64,000 nt of DNA from M55B112 sp964539395 (GCA_964539395.1 CAZIIU010000008.1:19976-83975), one strand, 5' to 3'; counted from the first letter of the stretch, positions 17,124-25,877 are shown. Notes: generated by a model not told the origin, from the letters alone. Numbers and translations: made by a program.

Positions 17124-18008
17124 ATGACATTATTCAATGAGATAAAAAGATCTTACAGCGAAGGCACTGTGCTGCACAAGCTCATTTATGTCAATGTGGC
17201 GGTTTTTCTTTCTCTTCACATTGGGGTGATTTTTCTTGTACTGGGCAACCAGATCGATCGGACCCAGAGCATTAGTGAAATACTGAAACTTCTGGCCGTT
17301 CCATCTGATCTGAATACGCTTGGCAGAAAACCATGGACCCTGTTTACCTATATGTTCACACATGGTTTTTTATGGCACATCGTATTCAACCTTCTGGTTC
17401 TCTATTGGTTCGGACGTCTGTTTATCGAAGAGTTCGGTCTAAATAAAATTCTTGGATTGTATATACTCGGCGGACTAGCCGGGGCAGTGCTTTTTGTCTT
17501 TTTCTACAATGTCTTTCCGTTTTTTCAGGATGTCCGGGAAAATTCAATTGCAACAGGGGCCTCCGCTTCAGTTATGGCGATAGTAGTTGCAGTTGCTGTG
17601 ATGGTGCCCAACCGGCAAATGCATTTGGTGCTGATCGGACCGGTGAAGATCATGTATATTGCACTGGTACTGTTCATAACATCAACTATCCTCGACTTTA
17701 CAGATAATACAGGAGGAAAGATCGCCCATATTGGGGGAGCCATTGTTGGACTTATATATACAAGCTATTATCGCAAAGGATACGATATTACAAGGGGGAC
17801 AGACAGGTTCATGGATCAGTTTTTTTCACTTTTTAAACGACGAAAAAAGATGAAAGTGACCTATAAACGTCCTTCAGACGATTATCAGTATAAGAAACAA
17901 AAAGCCCAGGAACAAAAGGAAATTGACAGGATTCTCGATAAGATTTCCCAGGGAGGGTATGATTCGCTTACAAAAGAGGAAAAAGATAAACTATTCAATG
18001 TAAAGTAG
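17124..18008 (+). CDS. Rhomboid protease with C-terminal cytosolic tail
   Basis: 294 residues. A second rhomboid has THGFLWHIVFNLLVLYWFG, catalytic Ser in GASASVMAI and catalytic His in IAHIGGAIVG. Unlike the upstream paralogue, it ends in a basic and then acidic soluble tail of about 75 residues (FKRRKKMKVTY..., DRILDKISQGGYDSLTKEE) that resembles the small helical domain often found on Bacteroidota rhomboids. The tail may control or localise the protease. It lies 15 bp after the first rhomboid; the tandem arrangement suggests joint expression. Confidence 0.88.
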   Translation: MTLFNEIKRSYSEGTVLHKLIYVNVAVFLSLHIGVIFLVLGNQIDRTQSISEILKLLAVPSDLNTLGRKPWTLFTYMFTHGFLWHIVFNLLVLYWFGRLFIEEFGLNKILGLYILGGLAGAVLFVFFYNVFPFFQDVRENSIATGASASVMAIVVAVAVMVPNRQMHLVLIGPVKIMYIALVLFITSTILDFTDNTGGKIAHIGGAIVGLIYTSYYRKGYDITRGTDRFMDQFFSLFKRRKKMKVTYKRPSDDYQYKKQKAQEQKEIDRILDKISQGGYDSLTKEEKDKLFNVK

Positions 18009-18057
18009 TTAGAAGTGAATTGGTTGAAGTATTATGTACAATTAAAGCAATTCGAGG

Positions 18058-19170
18058 TTGAAAAGAATTTCTGAGGCAGTAGCTACTTATATAAATGTTC
18101 TGGCTGCATTGTTGTTGCTAATATCGTACAGCGCACCGTTAATCAACCCTGCCAGATTTGTTGTCCCGGCCTTTATCGGATTGGCTTACCCGTACCTGCT
18201 TTTACTCAACCTGATTTTTCTTATTTACTGGGCCATTCGCTTCAAAAAGGAAGTAGCTGTATCATTGGTGGCAATCTTAATCGGCTGGGGACACCTGATG
18301 AATTTTTTGCCCATAGGTGTTTCACCTGGAACAAAATCAGTCCAAAAAGAGAATACTGACAAAATCAGCATCATGTCATATAATGTCAGGACATTTGATT
18401 ATTACAACTGGGGACAAAAGAATCGGTCTGACGAGGGTATTTTCAGGATAATATCAGAGCGATCCCCTGATATTCTATGCCTTCAGGAATTCTACACAGG
18501 CAATAAACCCGGCTTCAGTGAAACAGAGATAAAACGGAAACTGAATGATTTACCACATCATTCTGTTTATTATAACCGAAGCGGTAAACCGGGTGGTGGT
18601 TCCGGCATTGCCACATTCAGCAGGTTACCTATAGTAAAAACCAGCAGGATCCCTTTTGATAATAGCGTTAACCAGGCTGTCTATACTGACATAAAAGCCG
18701 GAAAGGATACCTTGAGGGTATTCAATATTCATCTTCAATCGATCAGGTTTGGAAAAAGCAATTACAGTTTTATGGATTCCCTTTCACTGAAACATTCCAG
18801 AAAACAACTTAAGGAAGCAAAGGAGATAAGTGTCCGCCTGAGAGATGCATTTGTTCTCAGAGCCGAACAGTCGGTGATCATCCATAATTACATCAAGAGT
18901 TCCCCTTACCCGGTTATTGTTGCAGGAGATTTTAATGATACCCCAACCTCCTTTGCCTACCGAAAAATAAAGAAAGGACTGACAGATGCTTTCCGGGAGG
19001 CAGGAAGGGGATTTGGCAATACCTATGCAGGAGAATTTCCCTCCTTTAGAATCGATTTTATTTTGTATAGCAAAGAGCTGGAGGCTGTCTCATACGAAAG
19101 GATCAAATCAAAATATTCTGATCATTACCCAATTATTATAAACCTTCAACAAAGACCAGGTAAACACTGA
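18058..19170 (+). CDS. Endonuclease/exonuclease/phosphatase family membrane protein
   Basis: 370 residues. The N-terminal third has two to three membrane helices. A C-terminal EEP domain follows with MSYNVRTFDYYNW, the Mg ligand in LCLQEFY, GDFNDTP and the final SDHYPII. Such proteins hydrolyse phosphodiesters or phosphate esters, and the domain here would lie outside the cytoplasm or on the membrane surface. The frame begins with TTG at 18058 (TTG AAA AGA); no ATG is available before the first membrane segment. It sits 49 bp after the rhomboid pair. Substrate is unknown. Confidence 0.85.
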   Translation: MKRISEAVATYINVLAALLLLISYSAPLINPARFVVPAFIGLAYPYLLLLNLIFLIYWAIRFKKEVAVSLVAILIGWGHLMNFLPIGVSPGTKSVQKENTDKISIMSYNVRTFDYYNWGQKNRSDEGIFRIISERSPDILCLQEFYTGNKPGFSETEIKRKLNDLPHHSVYYNRSGKPGGGSGIATFSRLPIVKTSRIPFDNSVNQAVYTDIKAGKDTLRVFNIHLQSIRFGKSNYSFMDSLSLKHSRKQLKEAKEISVRLRDAFVLRAEQSVIIHNYIKSSPYPVIVAGDFNDTPTSFAYRKIKKGLTDAFREAGRGFGNTYAGEFPSFRIDFILYSKELEAVSYERIKSKYSDHYPIIINLQQRPGKH

Positions 19171-19251
19171 TATCGTCGAAAACACCTTAACCCTGGCCCT
19201 GTATACCTGAATTTTGTTAATAAACTTATTTATTTCGTTGATTATATATTT

Positions 19252-19259
19252 TAATTTTG
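19252..19259 (+). promoter_or_regulatory. -7 box of the SPOR lipoprotein gene
   Basis: TAATTTTG matches TAnnTTTG and lies 26 bp before the ATG at 19286. No well-spaced -33 TTG was found. Confidence 0.4.
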
Positions 19260-19285
19260 AATTAGTATTATTAAAAACAATTGCC

Positions 19286-19735
19286 ATGAAAAAGTATGTG
19301 GTCCTCTTATTCATTTTATTTTCCGTTTCTGCCTGCTCACTGTTTGAAAAGCCATCCATGACACAGGAACAGATTGATGCCTTAATAACGCAAAAGGCTG
19401 CCGTTGAAGAGGAACTGGCTAATACCCAACAGGAACGCGACCTGTTGAAACTCAAAGCGGAAGAGTGCGCTCAGATGCTTGAGCAAAAAACTGTGGAGGT
19501 GAATACTGCAGGTAAATATTTCGTTATAGCAGGAAGTTTTAAAAACAACAATTACGCAGAAGACTATGCTACCAAAGTAAAGCAGATGGGAGGATCGGGC
19601 AATATCATACATGGTCCGTATAATTTTAACCTGGTCGTCTATAGTTCCCACTCAACACTTTCTGAAGCAGCGAAAAGCATGTATGTTGCGAGAACCAACA
19701 TATCTGAAGAAGCCTGGGTATATATGGATAAGTAA
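19286..19735 (+). CDS. SPOR-domain lipoprotein
   Basis: 149 residues. It has a lipoprotein signal (MKKYVVLLFILFSVSAC), a coiled-coil segment (residues about 30-75, rich in Glu, Gln and Leu) and a C-terminal SPOR-like domain (AGKYFVIAGSFKNNNYAEDY ... YNFNLVVYSS). SPOR domains bind denuded glycan strands of septal peptidoglycan, so a place in cell-wall or division-site biology is likely. The frame extends back to 19214, but ATG at 19286 gives the signal peptide and lies after the -7 box. Confidence 0.85.
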   Translation: MKKYVVLLFILFSVSACSLFEKPSMTQEQIDALITQKAAVEEELANTQQERDLLKLKAEECAQMLEQKTVEVNTAGKYFVIAGSFKNNNYAEDYATKVKQMGGSGNIIHGPYNFNLVVYSSHSTLSEAAKSMYVARTNISEEAWVYMDK

Positions 19736-19798
19736 TATGTAGATTTTACCTGAATCCCGGAAAATTTTAACTGCCCGGGAATAAAAATGAGCCGATTG

Positions 19799-21010
19799 CT
19801 ACATAATCTCGCTGCCGGTCATAATAAACAGCGGCTGGAACTCAAAGCTTTTAAAGTGCGGCCTCAACCTTTCAGTATTATAATGCTTCTTTACATCTAC
19901 GAATTTTGAGCTTGTAGTTACAACCTCTAACGGTGCGTTGTCATACCTGCCGTTTCGCAAAACAACGAGGCGGCCGTGAATTCCGCTCAAAATAAGATCC
20001 AGTGCCAGATTTCCATAGGCCATTGGAACAATAGAGTCAATTGCATCTGGGTCCCCTCCCCTGACAAGGTAACCGAGCGACTGGTTAATCACATTTACAA
20101 CTTTCCCGTTATTATATTTAGGAGACAGAAGCTTAATCTCTTCCGAAACTATACTGCCAATTCCTCCCAGTTTTGCATGTCCAAATGCATCCTTTTCCGA
20201 GCTTCTCAAAACCATCTGGTCCATTCCAATAAAGGTGGCTCCCTCAGAAACAAGCACTACTGAGTACCTGCTTGGATTTTTGAGCCGGTCGTCGACAAGG
20301 AGTTCGGTTAAATGCTCAATATCAAATTTATTCTCGGGAATAACGCACCTGTTAGCGGCCCCGGCCATGGTGGGAAGCATTGCAGTAAAACCTGAATACC
20401 TTCCAAAAACTTCCATCACCAGAATCCTTTCATGTGAACCAGCAGATGTGCGGAGTGTATTGGTCATCATAATAGTGCGCGTAACACATGTACTGAAGCC
20501 TATACAATAATCCGTTCCCGGCACATCATTGTCCATGGTCTTTGGTATGGCTATTACCTTGAATCCCTCCTTGTAGAGACGCACAGCAAAGCTAAGTGTG
20601 TCATCCCCACCAATAGGAATCAGGTATTCGATTCCGAGAAATTCAAGGTTCTTTATTACCTCTGCAGTAAGATCATTAACCTCCTTGTTGTATATTTCGG
20701 AGAGGTGACTTGGCACATCCTCCTTTTTAACCTTTGCCGGGTTCATCCTGGAAGTATGGAGAAAGGTGCCGCCGGTACGACCAGCCTTATTCACAATCTG
20801 TTCAGACAACATCATGAAGCATTCACTGTTATCTGCATCCTTTTCCCTTCTCAGCTCCATGGCACCTGCCCAGCCACGACGAAGACCAATTACATCATAT
20901 CCTTCGCGAAGTGCCCTTATCGTTACAGCCCTGATAGCAGGATTCAAACCGGGGACATCCCCTCCACCGGTAAGAATACCGATGGTTCCCTTTTTCTTGA
21001 TGTTTGCCAT
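19799..21010 (-). CDS. Phosphofructokinase, predicted PPi-dependent
   Basis: 403 residues of the phosphofructokinase family. The phosphoryl-donor site reads GGDDTLS, with Asp where ATP enzymes have Gly. The next motif is PKTMDND, with Lys where ATP enzymes have Gly. This pair of residues marks PPi-dependent enzymes, which interconvert fructose-6-phosphate and fructose-1,6-bisphosphate reversibly using pyrophosphate. Substrate loops MEVFGRYSG and ISQ/NQSLGYLVRGG are present. It lies 79 bp downstream of a second PFK on the same strand, so the pair is probably an operon. Donor specificity is predicted from these residues only. Confidence 0.9.
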   Translation of the reverse strand: MANIKKKGTIGILTGGGDVPGLNPAIRAVTIRALREGYDVIGLRRGWAGAMELRREKDADNSECFMMLSEQIVNKAGRTGGTFLHTSRMNPAKVKKEDVPSHLSEIYNKEVNDLTAEVIKNLEFLGIEYLIPIGGDDTLSFAVRLYKEGFKVIAIPKTMDNDVPGTDYCIGFSTCVTRTIMMTNTLRTSAGSHERILVMEVFGRYSGFTAMLPTMAGAANRCVIPENKFDIEHLTELLVDDRLKNPSRYSVVLVSEGATFIGMDQMVLRSSEKDAFGHAKLGGIGSIVSEEIKLLSPKYNNGKVVNVINQSLGYLVRGGDPDAIDSIVPMAYGNLALDLILSGIHGRLVVLRNGRYDNAPLEVVTTSSKFVDVKKHYNTERLRPHFKSFEFQPLFIMTGSEIM

Positions 21011-21089
21011 GATGATTATCTTTCCTCAAAAATAGAACAATAACAGCCATCTGTCAAGACAGGGAAAGTTATTTTATTATCATTGGATA

Positions 21090-22319
21090 CTATTGCTCCC
21101 ATTCAAGAATCCGGAAGAAATCATAATCCTCAGGATTCTTGACATACTTTTTAGCCGCCCTGTAATCCTCCTTGGTGAGGTAATGAAGATTATTACGGAA
21201 TATCATCTGTACATTCTCCGATTCAACATTAACAAGCCGTGGCATCACCTTTCCCTGCTTGTCTGCAACGTCCTTTAAAAACAAAGGCTTTACCTCTGAA
21301 TTGCGGTTAACAGTAACCATACATCCCGTCTCTCCTGCTTTATACAACTTAAATACACCTAGTCCAAGCCTGGTTGCATAGGCAAGATCATAGGCAACAG
21401 GCCTGCAACAGCGAAGTTCATAACCCATTTCGTTGGGACGGCTCTTTACCTTAATTCTCAGCTTCTTCAATTCCTGCTGTGTAAGCATATTAAAGATGTG
21501 TGACTTACTGACATTTCCAAGCTCAGGGTGACCATGATCATCGTATGTGAAATTGATACCTGTGTCAATGATCTCCTGTTCACTCATAAAATGAAATACC
21601 CCTTCACTGATAATGGCCACACCGTAATCAATTCCCAGGATACGCCGCTTAACCATTGAAGATATTACCAGGTTGGTAATTTTCTCAAAGGTGATCTTGG
21701 TTTTGTTGAACATTTCAGGTATAATGATCATTGGATAGTGAGTTGCTGTTCCAATGCCCATTGCAAGGTGACCCGCTTCGCGACCCATTGCAGAAACCAC
21801 AAACCAGTTACCACTTGTTCTTGCATCTTCATAAATGGTTGTTGCAAGCCTGACTCCCTCCTCCTTGGCTGAATGATATCCAAATGTAGGGGTGCCTTCA
21901 GGAAGAGGAAGATCATTGTCAATTGTCTTTGGCACATGTATGTTTTTCACGTCCAGTTTCTGGCTCTCCAAATATTTGGTCAGCCGGTTGGCGGTCGATG
22001 CCGTATCGTCACCCCCAATTGTTACCAGCAGCCTTACATTGTACTTTCTGAAAAAATCAACACTGAATTCATCATCTCTTGGCTTATATCTGCTCATTTT
22101 CAGGGCCGACCCTCCCCTGCTATAAATCTGATCCGCGTAATCAAAATCCAGGTATTCAAATGCCGGTTCATCCGCAAAAAGACTCTTGTAACCGCCATTT
22201 AACCCGATAACATAATAACCGTTATTGATAAAGATTTTTGTTACTGAACTAATTACCGTATTGATGCCCGGTGCAGGACCTCCTGCACACAAAATTGCAA
22301 CAGCTTCTTTCATTTTCAA
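21090..22319 (-). CDS. Phosphofructokinase, predicted PPi-dependent (second copy)
   Basis: 409 residues. A divergent paralogue of the downstream gene, with the same donor signature GGDDTAS ... VPKTIDND that predicts PPi rather than ATP. Other conserved parts are ILCAGGPAPGINTVISS at the N-terminus, SAMGREAGHLA in the sugar site and RRILGIDYGVAIISEG. The two proteins differ too much for a recent duplication and belong to different PFK subgroups. A promoter-like box lies about 125 bp upstream. One may be the main glycolytic enzyme and the other may act on a different sugar phosphate (for example sedoheptulose-7-phosphate); that is inference. Confidence 0.9.
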   Translation of the reverse strand: MKMKEAVAILCAGGPAPGINTVISSVTKIFINNGYYVIGLNGGYKSLFADEPAFEYLDFDYADQIYSRGGSALKMSRYKPRDDEFSVDFFRKYNVRLLVTIGGDDTASTANRLTKYLESQKLDVKNIHVPKTIDNDLPLPEGTPTFGYHSAKEEGVRLATTIYEDARTSGNWFVVSAMGREAGHLAMGIGTATHYPMIIIPEMFNKTKITFEKITNLVISSMVKRRILGIDYGVAIISEGVFHFMSEQEIIDTGINFTYDDHGHPELGNVSKSHIFNMLTQQELKKLRIKVKSRPNEMGYELRCCRPVAYDLAYATRLGLGVFKLYKAGETGCMVTVNRNSEVKPLFLKDVADKQGKVMPRLVNVESENVQMIFRNNLHYLTKEDYRAAKKYVKNPEDYDFFRILEWEQ

Positions 22320-22443
22320 TCTTTTAAGTATTAATTATACAATTGTTCCTAATGAACGTGGCTAATATTCAATGCTTCGATGACCTGCAGCTCCAGAAAA
22401 GAGCAGCTTTCAAACAGTATTAATTGACTCCTTTTCGAAGTGG

Positions 22444-22451
22444 CAAAAGTA
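22444..22451 (-). promoter_or_regulatory. Possible -7 box of the PFK operon
   Basis: The minus strand reads TACTTTTG (TAnnTTTG) about 125 bp before the first PFK start. The -33 position is not clear. Confidence 0.4.
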
Positions 22452-22619
22452 GTCAATTTTCCATGAAAACTGTTGTAGAAAAGGTCTAAATTACCCTTCA
22501 CCGGCATGTCAAACAAAGGCTTATCCATTACTACAGGAATATAAATTGAACAACAGAGAAAAACAGAACAATTAATTTTGAACTTTTCTGCTGTAGGAAA
22601 GTGTTCTTTCATCAATTCA

Positions 22620-22650
22620 TTGAAATAGAACAAAAAAAATATTATTTTTG
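22620..22650 (+). promoter_or_regulatory. Promoter of the Fur-yidD-znu operon
   Basis: TTG at 22620-22622, a 20-bp spacer and TATTTTTG at 22643-22650. The predicted transcription start, near 22657, is 18 bases before the TTG start codon of the regulator. Confidence 0.7.
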
Positions 22651-22665
22651 CAACTCATTTGCAAA
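22647..22665. promoter_or_regulatory. Dyad operator candidate for the Fur-family regulator
   Basis: A perfect 7-5-7 inverted repeat, TTTGCAA-CTCAT-TTGCAAA, covers the end of the -7 box and the transcription start. A repressor bound here would block the promoter. The adjacent Fur-family gene and znu genes make metal-dependent autoregulation likely. Confidence 0.6.
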
Positions 22666-22674
22666 TAAAAGAGA

Positions 22675-23082
22675 TTGAATCCCGGTAATATTTTACACAG
22701 AAACGGTTTGAGTAAAACCAGGAGCAGGATCAATATCCTGAATCTGATGAAGGGTGCAGAAGCTCCGCTCTCTGGTAAAGAGATATGTTCCGGATTAAAG
22801 GAAAAGTGCGACAAATCTACTGTATATAGAACCCTAAGCTCCCTCTATGAAAAAAAAATCATCCAGCGTGTGATCATTGATCGTGAGGTAAAATTTGCCT
22901 TAAAAATATCCGATAATAGCAGTTTTGGCCATAATTCCGACCACCTGTATTTTAAATGTTCTATCTGTGAAAAACTCATTTGTCTGACAGAAGTCGAAGT
23001 TCAGGATTACACCCTTCCGGATGGTTTTGTAAAAGAAGAGAACCAGTTCCTGGTCATTGGAAAATGTAATAAATGTCGCTAA
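22675..23082 (+). CDS. Fur-family metal regulator, probably Zur-like
   Basis: 135 residues. A winged-helix domain (residues about 10-75, with DKSTVYRTLSSLYEKKII as recognition region) is followed by a metal/dimerisation domain with H-rich GHNSDHLYFKCSICEKLICL and the C-terminal CNKC pair. The two CxxC motifs form the structural zinc site of Fur proteins. It heads an operon with zinc-transport genes, so a zinc-sensing (Zur) role is likely. The start is TTG at 22675, fitted by the promoter; no ATG comes before the HTH. The gene overlaps yidD by 10 bp. Confidence 0.85.
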   Translation: MNPGNILHRNGLSKTRSRINILNLMKGAEAPLSGKEICSGLKEKCDKSTVYRTLSSLYEKKIIQRVIIDREVKFALKISDNSSFGHNSDHLYFKCSICEKLICLTEVEVQDYTLPDGFVKEENQFLVIGKCNKCR

Positions 23083-23423
23083 TCAAGACAAAATATAAAA
23101 ATGGCCTTAAAAAGGGATTCAACACAGTAAGCAGTTGGATTGGCACAGGCGTGTCTTTTGTCCTGATAATACCTGTAAAGTTGTACCAATGGACTATTTC
23201 TCCCCTGCTTCCGGGAACATGCCGTTATGTTCCGACATGTTCCGAGTATGCGATAGAGGCACTGCGTACTCACGGTCCGGTAAAGGGATTTATACTGGGA
23301 ACGAAGAGGATATTTAGTTGTCATCCCTGGGGCGGACATGGATTTGACCCGGTACCCCCGGCAGGAACTCCTTTGTTTAAATTCATGAAATTCAAATCAA
23401 ATAAAAACAATGAGCAGAATTAA
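23073..23423 (+). CDS. yidD: Membrane protein insertion efficiency factor YidD
   Basis: 116 residues. The small amphipathic family shows its core YQWTISPLLPGTCRYVPTCSEYAIEAL and CHPWGGHGFDPVP. YidD attaches to the inner membrane and assists YidC-dependent insertion. It is most often found beside rnpA and yidC. Here it lies between a Fur-family gene (10-bp overlap) and znuA (14-bp overlap), within the zinc operon. The normal length and intact motifs suggest it is functional. Confidence 0.93.
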   Translation: MSLIKTKYKNGLKKGFNTVSSWIGTGVSFVLIIPVKLYQWTISPLLPGTCRYVPTCSEYAIEALRTHGPVKGFILGTKRIFSCHPWGGHGFDPVPPAGTPLFKFMKFKSNKNNEQN

Positions 23424-24288
23424 TCAATTAATTGTAGTTGTCCTGTTATTAAGTGGATGTGGCAGCCAGGGTTCTCAGAATGAAAAAGATAGAATTGCAG
23501 TTAGTATCCTGCCCCAGAAATATTTCGTTTCAAAAATAGCAGGCGACCAATTTGAGATCAACGTCCTTATTCCCCCGGGGGCAAGTCCTGCCACCTATGA
23601 GCCAACTCCTTCACAAATGGCATCCCTTTCACAAACCGATTTATACATGAAGCTGGGTCATACAGGTTTTGAAATGGCATGGATGGAAAAACTTGCATCC
23701 ACAAATGATCAAATGAAAATTATCGATCTATCCGAAGGTGTTGATCTCATTATTGAAGATGTGTTACATGAGCACACCCACGAGCATGATCACCATCACG
23801 GCGGAGTTGATCCTCATATCTGGTTATCACCCAGAAACGCTATGGTCATTGCAAAGAACATCTCCCATGCTCTTATTTCTGAGTATCCGGAATTCGCTGA
23901 ATCTTTCAGCTCCAATCTTGCTTTGTTTCTTCATGAGTTGGACACCCTGGATAGTTACATTTCAAAAGAATTGTCCGAACTGACGTCTAATAGTTTTTTC
24001 ATCTATCATCCTTCACTTTCGTATTATGCAAGAGATTATGATCTGAAACAGTATCCAATGGAACTTGGAGGGAAGACACCATCTGCTTCCCATATGAGAA
24101 ACCTGATCGATACTGCCAGAAAAGCGGGGATCCGCGTCATCTTTCTTCAAATGCAATTCGATGAAAAAAATGCAGAGGTTCTGTCAAAAGAGACCGGGGC
24201 TGAAATTATACAAATCAATCCCTTGGATGTTGAATGGTTTGATCAGATGCTGTATATTACAAAAACGCTGAAAGAGAACCTGCAATGA
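23410..24288 (+). CDS. znuA: Zinc ABC transporter substrate-binding lipoprotein
   Basis: 292 residues of the cluster A-I metal-binding family. A lipoprotein signal ends at Cys near residue 17 (LLLSGC). Metal ligands are likely in KLGHTGFE, DPHIWLSP and FIYHPSLSYYA. The loop HEHTHEHDHHHGG near residue 120 is the His-rich insertion typical of zinc rather than manganese carriers. It collects Zn2+ in the periplasm for ZnuBC. It overlaps yidD by 14 bp and znuC by 4 bp, so the whole set is translated as one tight operon. Confidence 0.92.
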   Translation: MSRINQLIVVVLLLSGCGSQGSQNEKDRIAVSILPQKYFVSKIAGDQFEINVLIPPGASPATYEPTPSQMASLSQTDLYMKLGHTGFEMAWMEKLASTNDQMKIIDLSEGVDLIIEDVLHEHTHEHDHHHGGVDPHIWLSPRNAMVIAKNISHALISEYPEFAESFSSNLALFLHELDTLDSYISKELSELTSNSFFIYHPSLSYYARDYDLKQYPMELGGKTPSASHMRNLIDTARKAGIRVIFLQMQFDEKNAEVLSKETGAEIIQINPLDVEWFDQMLYITKTLKENLQ

Positions 24289-25028
24289 AGAAACCGCTTG
24301 TGTCCCTAAAAAATATCTCTGCAGGCTACCCGGGAAATCTTGTTCTCAGAGGTGTTTCAATGGATATTGAACCCGACGACTTTACCGGTATAATTGGTCC
24401 GAATGGGGGTGGAAAAACCACACTTCTTATGGTCATACTCGGACTGTTAAAACCCATCGAAGGGACTCTCAAACGAAATATCGGGAAACATGATATAGGA
24501 TACCTGCCCCAGGTGAGCCAGTTTGATGGACAGTTTCCCATCACGGTTGAAAATGTTGTACTCTCTGGCCTTTCATCAGGAATTAATATCCGAAGAAAGA
24601 AACATCCTGAATCAGTTCAGAAAGTCAGGGCCATTCTTAATTCTGTAGGAATTTCAGAACTCAGTCATCGACCGATAGGAGAACTTTCAGGGGGCGAGCT
24701 GCAACGTACCATGCTGGCGCGAGCAATCGTTTCATCCCCAAAACTCCTGATCCTGGATGAACCAAATACTTACGTTGACAACCGCTTCGAACTGGAGCTC
24801 TACAGAATTCTGGATGAACTCAATAAGAAAATGTCCATATTGCTTGTGTCGCATGATCTGGGAATAATTTCACCTTACATTAAGTCAATTGCATGTGTCA
24901 ATGGAACATTGCATTATCACCCTTCAAACCAGATAACCAATGAACAATTAAAGGTTTATAATTGTCCGATCGAACTTATAACCCATGGTCCCGTACCACA
25001 CAGGGTAATTGAGGAACATAAACAGTGA
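24285..25028 (+). CDS. znuC: Zinc ABC transporter ATP-binding protein
   Basis: 247-residue ABC ATPase with Walker A GPNGGGKTTL near residue 38, signature LSGGELQRTMLARAI, Walker B LLILDEPNTYVD and the switch histidine in LVSHDLG. It powers zinc uptake with ZnuA and ZnuB. It starts inside the znuA stop (ATGA overlap) and the permease starts 4 bp after it. Confidence 0.93.
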   Translation: MKKPLVSLKNISAGYPGNLVLRGVSMDIEPDDFTGIIGPNGGGKTTLLMVILGLLKPIEGTLKRNIGKHDIGYLPQVSQFDGQFPITVENVVLSGLSSGINIRRKKHPESVQKVRAILNSVGISELSHRPIGELSGGELQRTMLARAIVSSPKLLILDEPNTYVDNRFELELYRILDELNKKMSILLVSHDLGIISPYIKSIACVNGTLHYHPSNQITNEQLKVYNCPIELITHGPVPHRVIEEHKQ

Positions 25029-25032
25029 TATA

Positions 25033-25857
25033 ATGGAACTGATCCGGTTATTCGAATATGAGTTTCTCAGAAATGCATTCTTAGCTGCACTCCTGATGTC
25101 TGTTACATGCGGATTGGTTGGCACATACATTGTCGCAAGGCGCATGGTATTTATTAGTGGTGGAATTACCCATGCCTCATTTGGAGGTGTCGGGATTAGT
25201 TATTATTTCGGATGGTCCCCGATCGCTGGTGCAGCTGTGTTTGCAGTTGCTGCAGCACTTATCACCGAAAACCTGACCAGAAAAAAGCGGATCAGGAACG
25301 ACTCACTTATCGCTGTTATGTGGTCATTTGGTATGGCCATCGGGATCATCTTTGTTTACCTAACACCGGGTTACTCTCCAAACCTGATGAGCTTTCTGTT
25401 CGGCAGTATTATCACCGTTACCCCCACAGATCTATCATTAATGGCTGCCCTCACAATTATTGTCAGCCTTATATTCATTCTGTTCTACCGGGTTATCCTG
25501 TTTGTCTCGTTCGATGAACAATTTGCCAGGACCCGTGGCATCCCGGTGATGTTTGTAAACTACCTGCTGATAATTCTTGTTGCTCTTACAATTGTATTGA
25601 GCATTCGTGTTGCCGGGATCATTCTTGTACTCAGTTTGCTAACCATACCTCAGAATACCGCAAATCTTTTTTCAAACAGTTTTGGCCGTATCCTGGTATG
25701 GTCAGTTATAATCGGGTTTATTGGTGCAATTACTGGATTAGTCACTTCTTACTTCCTGAATATCCCTTCAGGAGCTACAATAATTTTCAGCCTGGTCGTA
25801 ATCTACCTGATCGGTCGAAGCATAAAATCCATCATGAGCAGAAAACCCAGTGCATAA
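25033..25857 (+). CDS. znuB: Zinc ABC transporter permease
   Basis: About 274 residues with seven to eight membrane helices. The ABC-3 family mark GITHASFGGVGISYYFG lies near residue 45 and VAGIILVLSLLTIPQNTA in the second half. It forms the membrane channel of the zinc importer. An upstream TTG at 25009 is in frame, but ATG at 25033 (MELIRLFEYEF), right after the znuC stop, is the better start. Last gene of the operon. Confidence 0.92.
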   Translation: MELIRLFEYEFLRNAFLAALLMSVTCGLVGTYIVARRMVFISGGITHASFGGVGISYYFGWSPIAGAAVFAVAAALITENLTRKKRIRNDSLIAVMWSFGMAIGIIFVYLTPGYSPNLMSFLFGSIITVTPTDLSLMAALTIIVSLIFILFYRVILFVSFDEQFARTRGIPVMFVNYLLIILVALTIVLSIRVAGIILVLSLLTIPQNTANLFSNSFGRILVWSVIIGFIGAITGLVTSYFLNIPSGATIIFSLVVIYLIGRSIKSIMSRKPSA

Positions 25858-25877
25858 ACAAAGAAGGTAAACGCTTT

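Larger units (their letters stand above)
22320..22674. other. Divergent intergenic region, PFK operon / Fur-znu operon
   Basis: 355 bp between divergent operons. It holds a -7-like box toward the PFK genes (22444-22451, minus) and a full promoter plus dyad toward the Fur gene. A 94-codon frame on the minus strand here lacks any domain and was not accepted. Confidence 0.6.

Noticed and set aside
19755..19780. TCCCGG...CCGGGA hairpin between the SPOR gene and PFK
   Set aside because: Only 6 bp of stem with a 14-base loop and no clear T-run, so not strong enough to call a terminator.
22349..22633. 94-codon minus-strand frame upstream of the PFK operon
   Set aside because: It covers the likely promoter region, has no signal or domain and odd composition.
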